Positions 51,601 through 63,600 of a stretch of 64,000 nt of DNA are shown in pieces. The DNA comes from Todiramphus chloris collaris. Taxonomy: Eukaryota; Chordata; Aves; Coraciiformes; Alcedinidae. A program made the translations under genes and the position numbers. How positions within the stretch are numbered: the first letter of the stretch is position 1; each line of letters starts with the position of its first letter. The notes below the pieces were generated by a model that was not told the DNA's origin, searched no databases, and worked only from the letters and a program-made list of their open reading frames with translations. The stretch is taken from positions 3,361,538 through 3,425,537 of the forward strand of contig JANVCC010000064.1 of the NCBI GenBank assembly GCA_025345505.1, written 5' to 3'.

Positions 51601-54600
51601 TCAGACCTAAGCAGTGATTTTTTAAATTCTTTTTTTTAATATATATATATGTGTGTATCTATATGGTTTTCCATGTAACTCATGTAAATACTCAATAGCG
51701 ATGAAGAACAGGAGACCTTACTGCCTTCTGTCTTCAAGGCTGTGTTAAGAACAGAGCTGTGTCTCTCTGCTTTCTTTGGGAAGGTGCGTGGAGGGGCACG
51801 CAGCAGCCCTGCCCTGCAGGCACTTACAGTACCAGGCTGGGCAGCGGCAGAGTGGAGGACTGTGCTGCCTGCCCTGCAGGAGCCTTCTGCACCAGCGGGA
51901 CCTCCAAGCCAGCTCTCTGCCCGGTGTAAGTACACTACTTACCCTGGGGTAGCTCTGCAGGCACAAAAGAAAGTGTTTTCCTGTGGCATTTCAGAATGCT
52001 TCTGATTTTAAGTAGTATCTTTCTGCCCTAGAAAGGTTAGCAAGTTCCTTTCACCTTGTGTGTTACCGGGTGGTCCAGGCGAGGCTTTTCTGAATCAGGC
52101 AGTTTCTTGGCTCCAGAAATGGTAGATTTTCTCTATACAAAAGACTAAGAACGCAGACTATAGGTGCACTGTCCTTTTCTTGGTCACTTAGCCACCTTCT
52201 GTTGTATTTTCTCCTGCAGAGGAACCTATCGCGTGGACCGTGGCGCAAAAGCGGCTGCAGACTGCATCCCTTGTCCTGGGGGGTATTACTGCCCCGAGCT
52301 TGGCACTGTTACTCCTCGAACGTGTGGTGCTGGCAACTTCTCAGTAAGCAGCAATAATTTTACCCTGGCATCTGCTCAGCATAGGGACTGTATTTTGGCA
52401 GCAGGGGGATGTTCAAGGGGAGCTTGAGGCAATGCCTCAAAGGAGGTGCTGCAATGAGCCCACCTGTATTTAGTTCCTGCTCACAAGGCACTGTTGGATT
52501 CCTGTTGTCTTTGGAAGGTGAAACAGCAAGATGGAGCTGCAGGAGGGTACAGTGCTGCTTGGCTGTTCTCACAAGCAGATGCTAAGGCCTATTTCTTACT
52601 TATCTGGCCCCAAACTGTAATAAATAATTCTAGTGATAATTGCCACGTTTCCTTGTTGATGGGAAATGGGCTTATCACTCCTGTCAGATGACCCCAGTAT
52701 CTCTACCCAGGCTGGTTTTCTCTCACTGCACAGATTTGGTAGTTATCACTGGAACCCTTTATTAAAGATTGGAGAGGAGATAGGTGATGAACGGAGATTT
52801 ATGTTTGGCAAGTAGACCTCGACTGTTTCTTGTTTGTGCTCTGGAATTCAGCATAAGAAAGAAAGATGAGGGAATGTGTCTGTTTTTCTCAGCTCCTGCT
52901 GACAAAGGGTGTTGGGTTGACTCTTCTGAGGATCAGAACCTTTTCCATGGATAATGCACAGGCAGTGCTGGGGCCTGTTTCTTATGTATGAAGCAGAGGC
53001 TTTCTTGCCTGCAGGGCTGAACTGCATGCTGTTTGGTGTTCGCAGGTGGAATTTTTCAAGGGAAATCTTTGTGTTTCCAGTAGCATTACTGAGCATAACA
53101 GGGAGTGTTTTGTAAGAGCAGGGCCCTGTCATCGGTTCCCAAGGCAGTGTCTTTTCTCCCTGGCTATGTTTTCATGGACTGTTTTGTTTTCTGATAGGGT
53201 TTGCTGTAGAGTTAGTTGCATTCATTTCCTCTGTTTTGTGCCTCGACAGAGCTTTCCAAATGTGCAAAGATTCTTTTGTGCTCTGTAAGTGGAACTATGT
53301 GCCTTTGATGTTGCAGGACCAAGGTTCAGCCTCCTGCTTGCCATGCCTCTTTGGCCATTACTGTGCTAGTGAGCACACCAGCCGGGAGGTGATGCTCCTT
53401 GCCATGGTTTGCCCAGCGGGTCTTCTGTGCCCAGAAGGACAGAAAGTTGTTCCAGATGCAAGTGCCAATGCCTGCCCAAGAGGATACTACTGTCCCCAGG
53501 GAGATAACGTGAGTCTGCTTTGGTCCTTGGGATTCACTGTTCTCTTGTCAAGTTAGCTTTACAGTTACATTCTGCACTGGAGTGAATTCTTCCATGGGAG
53601 CCTACTTGTTTTTTACAGATTTCTGTGCTGTTTTGGTGTTCGTAGATCTTAGCAGTATTTGTCCAGCGTGAAACAGTTCATAATGCTGGGAATCCTTTTC
53701 CTGAGATGCTGTATACAGCACAGAGGATTGTCTCCCCAGTTGATTAGACAATCTTTTCAGCATCCACACCAGATTTCTACCGTTGCGTTTCAGCTTTTTT
53801 TCCCAGTTATCGGACAGAATTCTTTTCACAGCTTGGGTTGCTGTATGTTTGCCTTGTGGGATGCAGCAGTCACAGTAGTATGTTAAAGACCCTTTTTTCT
53901 ATTTCATTTCAAGAGCTTGCATGCTAAGCCTTGCCCCAACGGGACCTATGGTGAGCAGAGAGGTCTTAGCAGTGCTGATGAATGCCTACCGTGCCCCGCA
54001 GGCAAGTACTGCTACACAGGTGGGATTGAGCCTTCAGGAATTCCCCACCCTGTAAGTATAGCCCAGGTTCTCCCAACGTTTTTTTGATGCAACAAGCTTA
54101 ATGCATGTTTCCTGTCTTTACTTTGCCTTCTGCCTGTCAATGCAGGCTATGAAAGAGACTTCAAAGGTCAGGAATTTGTTTCTGCTTTGTCTCTAATGAG
54201 TTTTGGGATCTTTTCTTGCGATTGTCTTGTCTCTGGTAAGAGTGAACTCTTCAAATATTAATAGCTGTTAAAAAAAGAAACCTCTAGTAAGAGTAAAAAA
54301 TGCAGGAGGAGTTTCTTCACCGTGGATGAATTCATGCTTTTATTTAAGAGCAAGGTGGTAACTCTTGCCCCAGTTACAGCTCCTTTCCAAGTGCAGAGGA
54401 GCATCTTCCACACAACTGTACTGGCAACATGTGGGGCCTGTCTCGATGGCGAGATTTTACCTTAAAAATAATCTCACCTAAAATAGTCGTCCGACATGGT
54501 CAGAATTTTGCTCATAAGACTGTGAATTCCCTTCCTTGCCTTCTTTTCAGCCTCATTTTCTTGCAGTAAAAGAAATCCATGTTGTTTAAATTGTAGATGA

Positions 54601-57600
54601 AGCTTGGACCTTTCTGTGTTCAGTCTTAACAGATTCCTCTTCCCTTCCCAGAAGAAGCAGCTAAGCCATGGCTGACTGTGTGTTTTGCTTTCCAGACTGG
54701 GAATTGCCCACCCGGCTATAACTGCCCCCCAGGGACTGGATTCCCTTTCTCCTTCCCCTGTATGCCAGGCTTCTGGGATAATTCCAGCATAGAGGATGAA
54801 GATACTTGCAAACCATGTCCACGAGGGTTCTACTGTGACTCTCCTGCCACGTCAGAGCCCAAAGCCTGCCCAGCAGTGAGTTGTTCTTTGTGGCTGTCTA
54901 ATGGAAGAGGATGGTACGTAGGGGTCTGTTTAATAGAAGGGCCTCAAAGGCTGTATTAAGCTGAGGTTTTTTTGCAGGGCTTTTACTGTGTGGCAGGCAG
55001 CTCTAAACCTGAACCCTGCCCAGAGGGTACATACAGTAACAAGAAGGGGCTCTCCGGACCCTCAGAGTGCAGCCCGTGTGACCATGGTTTCTACTGTGCT
55101 GCTCCAGGACAGACTGGGCCAAGTGGTCCCTGCGAGGCTGGATTCTACTGCCAAGGCAGGGCCCTGACTCCAGTAAGTCACATAGCAAGTTTTTCTTCTC
55201 CTTATCCAGTTGTGTTCCACTGAGGTGTTTGTTTGGGTTTTTTTTACATGGCAGTGCTTTTTACTAACCCAGTGACTTCAAGAGTCAGAAGTTTGGACTA
55301 TTCACAGTAATTTATGGCATGAGGAGCACTCATACTGCCCTCGAAGGAAGTGTAACCGTATCATATTTTTCCCTCTTGACACTAACTCCCCTTTAATTAA
55401 AAATGTAGCCAGGTGAAAAGGCTACAGGTGAATAGTTCAGTGGGTGTGAATCATGCTGGGGCTGCTAGCGTAGAAGAGTCATCCGTATTTATTCTTTTTC
55501 TGTTTGCTACATTTCCCCAAAGTAGGTCTTGTCTGTTCTATGTGCAATGAAGAATGTCTCTCTTTATCGCCTCGCGCCCAAATCGATGCGATGCCTTAAA
55601 TACTTAAACCCTGTTCAGTCCTTTTTTTGAGCAATGCCTTCTCCAATTTCAGTTGCCCACAGATGGTGTGACAGGAGATGTGTGTCCTGCTGGGGCATAC
55701 TGCCCACCCGGCTCTCCCCTCCCTATCCCTTGTCCTCCAGGAACCTACAGCAACGTGAGTGGGTTGAGAAGCCTCCGTGAGTGCTTGGATTGCCCACCTG
55801 GGTGAGTGTCATCTTCAAAGAACATGGCTCAGTTCTGTCCTTTTGCAGAGGGATTGTACAGCCCTCAAGTTTGGTGCCACAGCATCCCACCCTTACCTCC
55901 AGTCCTCTTGCCAAGGGCTGTTCCCAGGGCTCTCGTGCTAATGCACTGTGTTGGGACTGTGGTATCCAGTGACAAAATGAGCTGTTGCTACCTGAGGTTT
56001 TTTATTTTCCCCACGTAGCCTCTATTGTGATGGGACAAATAACCAAGCTCCTTCAGGACCGTGTGAGCCTGGCTACTTCTGTACAGGAGGTGCCAAAAGT
56101 GCTCTTCAGCAAGTGGTGATGGAGGGGCATTATTCCTTAACAGGAGCTTTCAAGCCAGAGCCGTGTCCTCTCGGCAGCTTCCAGCCTGTAAGTACATTAG
56201 AGTACACTGTGTGAGACTCCTGGGGTCATCACAGCTCTTGGAAACTGTAAAGTGTGTAAATAGAAATTCATGAGGTGTTTGTAAGTGGTCAGCATAATAA
56301 AAAAAGGGGGGGGGTGGGACTTAGGGTTTTCTCCTAAGCTGGATAATCACCACCTCCTTGGCTTTTACCCTGCAAAAGAAGAACTCTGCAGAAATAAAAA
56401 GGTTTGGGTCAGGAGATCAGATCCATCAGTCCAGCACTGTTTTCTGTAGCTCATTTGGCAGTTTTTAAGCTGTTTTTCATAGTGCAGATTTAAAAGTGGG
56501 GCGAGGAGTCCTTAGCCTAGCATGAGTGAACTAACATGAGCATGTGCCTTACTGCTGTATTAGATCAGGGCTGTGCCTGCCACTGCTTTAGTGCTGCAAG
56601 GTGATGCTCAGATGTCACAAATCTTTTGCATTTGGACTGCAGTTCTTTTGCTTCAGGGTGTTTATTTTGTAGCAGAGACTCGCTGGGAGCAGTGCAGAGT
56701 TTATTTATTGACCTGATAAGCAGTAATACTCCACATCTGCCAGGTTCTTTCTGTGTTCCTTCTTTAGGGCCGTGGTCAGTCTCTTTGTAGGGACTGTCCA
56801 GAGGGTACATTCTGCAATGAGACAGGCCTGCCTGCCCCCCAGGATTGCCCCAAAGGCCATTTTTGCTTGGCTGGAAGCTCCTTGCCTATCCCATGTCCAG
56901 TGGTAAGAATCGAGCATGGATGATTTTCTCGAGTAGTAATTTTCAGCAGGCTTCCAGTCCCCTGGCAGGGGGTATTCATTGGTTCTCTCTCTGCAGGGGA
57001 CTTACACAGATGTAGTCAGGGCAGGCTCATGCAAGCCCTGCCCAGCAGGCACGTACTGCAGCATGGCTGGTCTGACTGAGCCAGAAGGACGTTGCCAGCC
57101 AGGGTATTACTGCAGACAGGGTTCCAACACCTCCTCCCCTGTGAGTACTGAATATCTTGCATTGCTTCAGACCTTTTGGTGCTACAAAAACTTTGGTAGA
57201 CTATTAATTTTATTTTCCTTGCTTCAGATGGGTCTTCCGTTTGGAGATCTTTGCCCACAAGGACATTATTGCCCTGCTGGCACAACGCACCCAAGAGAGA
57301 TGCCGTGCCCTGCTGGTACCTGGAATGGACAGAGAGGAGCCCAGGATGCCACTTGGTGTCTGCCTTGTGCCCCTGGGTTTTTCTGCAATATGTCTGGCCA
57401 AGATGCTCCTGCAGGACTTTGTGCACAAGGTGAGACAAAGCCAGAACTTCTTTAGCTGCTTAGAAATTCAGCTGGTTTTGAATGGGAGACATGACTCAAA
57501 TGCTTTCTGCCTGAAGGCTATTACTGCACAGGAGGGACAAAGACTGCAAAGCCAGAGGATGGTATCACTGGAGATCTCTGTCCTCGAGGACATTTCTGCC

Positions 57601-60600
57601 CTGCAGGCTCAGCAGCACCTTCTCCCTGCCCCAGTGGAGAGTACAATAATGCAACAGGTCAGGAACTGGATCTTCACAACTTTGGCATGATGGGGGAGTC
57701 AGAAACACAGATCGTCTGTATCCAGGAGTGTTGTGAGAGCTGCTGACTGTTACAAACGTTCAGTATCCGGGGATGAGTAGGCAGATAAGGGTGTTTAGGG
57801 GATTTTTTTGTTGGTTTGGTTTGGTTTTTTTCCTGGTGTCCCATGGGGAGTATGTCAGCCCTGCAGCAGCAGCTCTGTGCGGACAGCTGGGAAGCAGTTA
57901 ACCAAGCTTCCTCGCTGCTCTGCCTGCCACCTCCTGGTGAGCTGTGGAGGTTGCTGCCTCTCCGGGGCTGGAGGAGTTCAGAAGCTTGCTAAATTGAATG
58001 CTCCCGGGAGAAGGCACACATTTGATGGCCAGTTATTGCAAGAGAGCTTAGAGAATAACTTTATTTCAATTTCTGCTTTAAGTGCACAACCAGGACGAGG
58101 GAGGTTACGTACATTGTATTTTTCTTCCGCTTCGCTACGTGGTTCCTTTTAATGCCTGTATTTCCTTCACAGGTCAAGACAAATGCTTTCCTTGTCCTGC
58201 TGGGTTTCACTGTTCAGAAGGACTAAGACATCGTTGTCCTCCTGGCTTTTATTGTCCTCAGAAATCTGGAATCGGTTTTTCTCCTTGTCCCCCTGGGACT
58301 TACAACCCCTCCTATGGAGTCAGCGAGGAGGAGAGGTGTCAGCAGTGCCCTGCAGGTGAGGCAACGGCCCAGTGCTCTGATTGTCCCTGTAGGGCAGTGT
58401 CTAAGAGGGTGATCTCACTGCCTATCCCTTTTCCTAATCCACTGGTATGTGTTTCACCTCTAGGAAATGCAAACCTGAAAACACCCAGTCAAAGGTGGTT
58501 TCTTATCCCACCCCACCGGTAGCATCCCCCAGTGACCCATGGGGCTTTTGGATGCTCTGCAGGAGTGGTTGGTTTACAAGCAGAGCTTGCCAGAGGAGCA
58601 TGATCTGAGTTGAAATGCAGTGTTGGCCCGGTTGTGGTGATGCCAAGGGACTGGCTCTCTTAAAGTCTTGCCCTTTGCCTTCCAGTCACTGTGTGTAGCA
58701 CAGCAGCTCTCCTGTTTTTTTCTCCCAGTTTACTCATACTCTTTTCCCTCTGTGGTTTTCCAGGAATGTTCTGTGGAGAATGGGGATTATCCTCTCCAAG
58801 TGGCCCCTGCTGGCCAGGATTCTTCTGCACAGCAGGTACTGAATTTAGCTTTCAGAGGGGAAAAAAGAGAAGTGAAAAAGCAGGAGGCTGTGGGCCCTTT
58901 AGCAGCTGTGTTTTGTACATTCTCTGCGCAACCTCTCCCTGGCATTCATTGCAGAGGGTGCCAGGATAGTCCCCAGGAATGCTCACATCAGAAGTTTCTC
59001 TCATCAAATACCTGCTTTCTGAGGCTAATAGAAGGACTTGGGAAAAACTGCAAGAATTAGACTCAAGCAAGTTGTTACCATAGGAATTAGATTGTTGTAG
59101 GCAAGTTCCCTGGAAGCTTTCAGCTGGTGTTTGTATAAAATAAGGGGTTGTATTTGTAGGGACAAAGGGCTTACAGCCACATGGGAAGGTAGCAGCCACT
59201 TCATTCAATCCTTTTGCCATAAAGTAAGAAAGCAAACCATCCAAATGGTTCTTTTCCACTATGGTACTTGCTGTTAATTCTTCCATTTCACTACAGATTT
59301 CTTCTTTATTGTCATACATAGCGAGTAGCTGTTCTTTTCATGCAGCTATGGAACTGTTTCTTTAGGCATGGGGGACAGACTTGCCTCTAAATAGCAATCC
59401 ATATAACTCAAGGTACCATTGGTCTATCTTTCTCATGTAGGAGCGAGTGTCCCAAACCCTACTGGAGCCACAAACACGAGCACTGGTGGCCCATGCCCAC
59501 CTGGACACTTCTGCCCAGTTGGCACAAGTATCCCCCAACAATGCCCTGTGGGCACTTACTCAGACAGGTAAGCTTCTTCACTCTGCTCATGCTAATGTTT
59601 ATTTTCTGTTTTGTTTCTCCCTCAGTCCTTTAAGCAATAGAGTGCAGCTCAGTAAGGCTCATTAGACACATCTTTGCATTGATGATAAAAGCCTCACGGC
59701 TGTTTTCTCTTGGCCAGAGGTGTAGGCATCAGTGGGCTACCTGCTGAACTCGCACACTTGCCAACAGCCAGCCTGCTTATGTCCCTCCCCAGGCTCTACA
59801 ACTGGCAGGACTCCAGCTGCACAGTATGTCCATCTGGCTACTACTGCAGCTCTGCTGGCCTCACTGCACCCTCAGGACCCTGCTCAGCTGGGTACTACTG
59901 CCTGTCTGGAGCTTCCTTACCATCCCCACCTGGTGAGCTGCACTGCATGGACATGGGTGTCTTCATCTGCCTGCGTCCAATTGGTGGGGGATTTGGCAAC
60001 AGGTGGCTTTAAAAAAATGCCTCCTTTTTCCCCAGTATTCCTGACTCTGCCTTCTCTCAGTCATCCACAGCCCCATATTGATTTTGTTGGGGATGTTTGG
60101 AACAATGCATATTTGCCAAGGATGAAGAAATGGTTGGTCCACCAGCCTGTGTTCTCAAAGGATACACTGGGGAGGTTACGGGTGCCTGCCTGCAATGGCC
60201 ATAGCCTGAATCCCCCTTGGCACTTTGTTGTGTCTCAGAAATTTTCAGGGAAGACTCCCAAGTCCGCAGTGGACAATTTCCTATTCTCCAGAGGTCTTGG
60301 TATAGGTGAAACTGAGCATTTAGAAAGCCAATCTGTTAAATGAAGTTTGTGGGTGTTAGCTCTCTTTGTTGGCATTGTTCTTCCCTCAGCAGCTCCCTTT
60401 ACTGGCCATGTCTCTTCCTCTTTCTGTGTCCTAGGTACATGGGAGAAAGGAGGCCCTTGTCCTGTGAGCCACTTCTGCCCAGAAGGAACTAGCTTTCCCC
60501 TACCCTGCCTTGCAGGGACTTACAACAACCTCACCAGACAAGCCGCATGCTTCCCTTGTGCTGCAGGCTACTACTGCCCAGAAAATACCACCAGCTACCA

Positions 60601-63600
60601 CCAGAATCCTTGTCCAGCTGGCTTTTACTGCCCCAAAGGTGAGATGGGCTTGGGGACAAGGCAATCCATTGGCCAGACTGGAAACATCCTTCTTCTTAAA
60701 GGCAAGAAATGATCTCTGTGAACAAAACATTTCAGTGTCAGTCCGCTTCTTGACAGGAAAAAAAACCCAACCAAACAATAATCTTTTAAACCATAACTAG
60801 GGATGTTGTTTAACTCCCTCACATGGGCAAGCTCAAGAGCTCCCAGAGTCTGTCTTGGCCACGAAGAGCAAGCTGTGCACTGTGGAGATCAGCAATGAGA
60901 TAAACTGGCAAAGATGACGTGAAGTGATACAGCAGGATTAATACCCGAGATAGCATTTATAGACCATGAAGGATTCTTGCTGTCTTTATTCCAAAGGAAC
61001 CCGGTTTGCTACTGAGTTTCCCTGTCCCCGGGGCTACTATAACCCTGATCCCATGACACAGAGCTTGGATAGCTGCTTGCCCTGTCCACCTGGGCACTAC
61101 TGTGGGAAGGAGAACTTGACAGCTCCCTCGGGCAAGTGTGATGCAGGTGAGTCTGGGTCGTTTTTGCTTGTGTGGTATTGGATAGAAGCACACTGCACGT
61201 GCTGTTGCTCGGAGAATGATGCCATGGTGGCATTAAGCTTTGGTGGTACTGCCCTGTCCTGCATTCTGTGTGCTTGCAGCAGTAGTGTGCAGACATTGCT
61301 TACAAAGCCATCCCAGCTGGCTTACTCGTGATCATTTCTGGGGCACTGTCACTGCCACAGCTTCTCATATTATGTTTTCTGTTCTCAGGTTGGTTTTGCA
61401 TCTCAGCCGCTTGGACCTCACGGCCTTTTGATCTGGATAACTACACCAATGCCAACTGCCTCTGTCCAGCCACTGCCACTGGAGGGAAGTGCATTGCTGG
61501 TTTCTATTGCCCCAAAGGAAGCTCAGAGCCTCTGTCTTGTCCTCCAGGGCTTTACTGCAATGCCTCGGGTTAGTGTCTTTGGAGAACAGCGATGATCTCT
61601 TTTCAGGGGGCTTAAGACAAGTATGTTTTGTGGACAAGGAAATGTTTGTTACCTGAGAATTTGTTAAAGGAACCTGAAGTTAAGTTATGCTTCTGAGTGA
61701 TAAACCTGAGTTTGCCTGGACTCTGCTCTATGACCTTCAGTGAGTCACTTGATCTCTGTGGCCGTGTTCCCATCTTTCTAGGACCAGTACGAGCACATCA
61801 TTACAGGCTGATAGACGTGGAGGATCGGGGTCCCCTGTCAGACACCCCTTTATTCTCTCTATATGCTGGGATAGCGACTGCTGCTTCATTTTCTTCTACT
61901 CCTTTTCTGTCCTGTCAGTTATTTCAGTGTGTTAAATTGGATCTGTTTGTATCCTGATACTTCCGCAGAGCTGTAGTGGTGCTTGCAGAGATGCCTTTGG
62001 AACCTCTCTGAACAGGACTCAGGTGTTACACTGCAATGTTTGCCCAGAGGGAAGCTGCGAGTGGTTGTTTTTTCTGCTTTTCTCCCTTTGTCTTAGTGCT
62101 TTAAGTGCCATTAGCCTCTCTGTCTTCCAGGTCTGCCTGTCCCCAGTGGGGAGTGTGCTGCTGGGTTTTACTGCAAAGGTGGAGCAGCTCTCCCTAAGCC
62201 AACAGATGGTGTGACTGGGAATATCTGTCCGGTGGGGACTTACTGCAGTAAGTATCCAGCATCGATCAGGACTAAAGAGTCCATGCCACAGAATAGCTGA
62301 AATACTGAAAATTCCATGTTATATAATATCTGAAACTGATGGGTGATTTTGAGAGCATGGTGGCCAGGTTTCTAGGGTCTGACCAGGGTGTCTGAAGTCC
62401 CAGGTTCTTCCCCTAGTTCTTCCCTGACCTCTTCTTTGAAAGTGGTGACATATTTGTCTCAGTGCCTAAACTTGTCTGTCTTTGGAATGTAATTGGCTTC
62501 ATCTCTGTTTCCCTTGGTACAACGAAGCTAATAACGTCTGTCCTCTCCCATGCGAGCCTGTTGGATTTACGAGTGACAAACAAGACTTGATACCCTTTCC
62601 ATGCTGCTCTGTGTTCATCCAAACCTTGGATGCGATCTCATGCGTTCTTGCATTGTTCATTTCTCTTTGTCTTTCTTCTGTTCTTGCAGCTGCAGCATCA
62701 GCAGTACCCAAACTCTGCCCAGCTGGCACCTTTTCCAGCCTCCTAGGGAGGAGAACGCTTTCTGAGTGCCAGCCTTGCCCCTCTGGCTTCTACTGCGAGG
62801 TACCTGGCCTCAGTGCCCCGACTGGAGAGTGCTGGGAAGGTGAGTCAAGAACAAACTGCACTGTGCTGCAGACTGACAAGAGTCTCTGGGGACGTGCTCA
62901 AAGGAGCGTGTGTGGACTAGCAGGTGAGATTGAAATAGATCTCAGAGAGTCACTGTTTTAGAGTGGAAAAGCCATTCCCCTGCTGAATGATCCAACGAGG
63001 AGTCAGAAAGGTGCTGTAGACTGTACAGGCATCCAGAGAATAGGAGTTCAAATTCTCATTCAGTGTATCCCTCATACGAGAGATACCTGCTTATTATTGA
63101 CTCCTGAGCCTTCCTGGGGATGGGAGTTTAGAGACTTGCTGCCTGCCTCGGTGGTTTCCTTCCCTGATCTGGAGGAGAACAATTTCTGGCTCCATGTGAG
63201 AAGGCCATTCGAGCTTAAGGCAATTCAGATGTGAAAGGAGGGACAGCATCGTCTGCATATTCTGTGCAATGCAAGTGTTGGCAAAGGAAAACTGATGTTC
63301 AGTGGAAAAACTTTATTTGAAGGGTTTCAGTAACTGAAAGGAAACGGAGAGATGGATGCTGTGTCCCTAAGTGTTCTCCTGGGCCACCTGTAAGTTTTGT
63401 CCTGTGTTCTGGGAACCACCGCGTGGTAAATTTCCTTCTAAAGAGTGCAGCAAGTGGAGAGCTTCCGTGCGGATTTGTCCCAGTAGGAGTGTGATTCAGA
63501 TCAATAGTAATTTAAGGTCAGCAAGAGATGTATTTTTTCAGTGGCCAGCGAGGTACTTTGTACGCCTGGGAGAACCTGTTAGGAGTCTTCTCATGAGCAG

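Larger units (their letters stand above)
49899..55652 (+). other. Introns 7-15 of the cysteine-rich gene
   Basis: The spaces between exons 7 and 16 are introns of about 100-970 bases, the largest being intron 11 (52344-53316). Intron 9 carries a short TA dinucleotide tract (51639-51650) followed by GT repeats. I found no further cysteine-rich exon in these spaces and no RNA gene or transposon remnant. Confidence 0.7.

Noticed and set aside
59732..60343. 203-codon + open frame across exon 25 and intron 25
   Set aside because: Over exon 25 it is in the wrong frame relative to the cysteine repeats and starts with GTG. Only its downstream part (60036-60305) is kept, as an unproven cassette exon.
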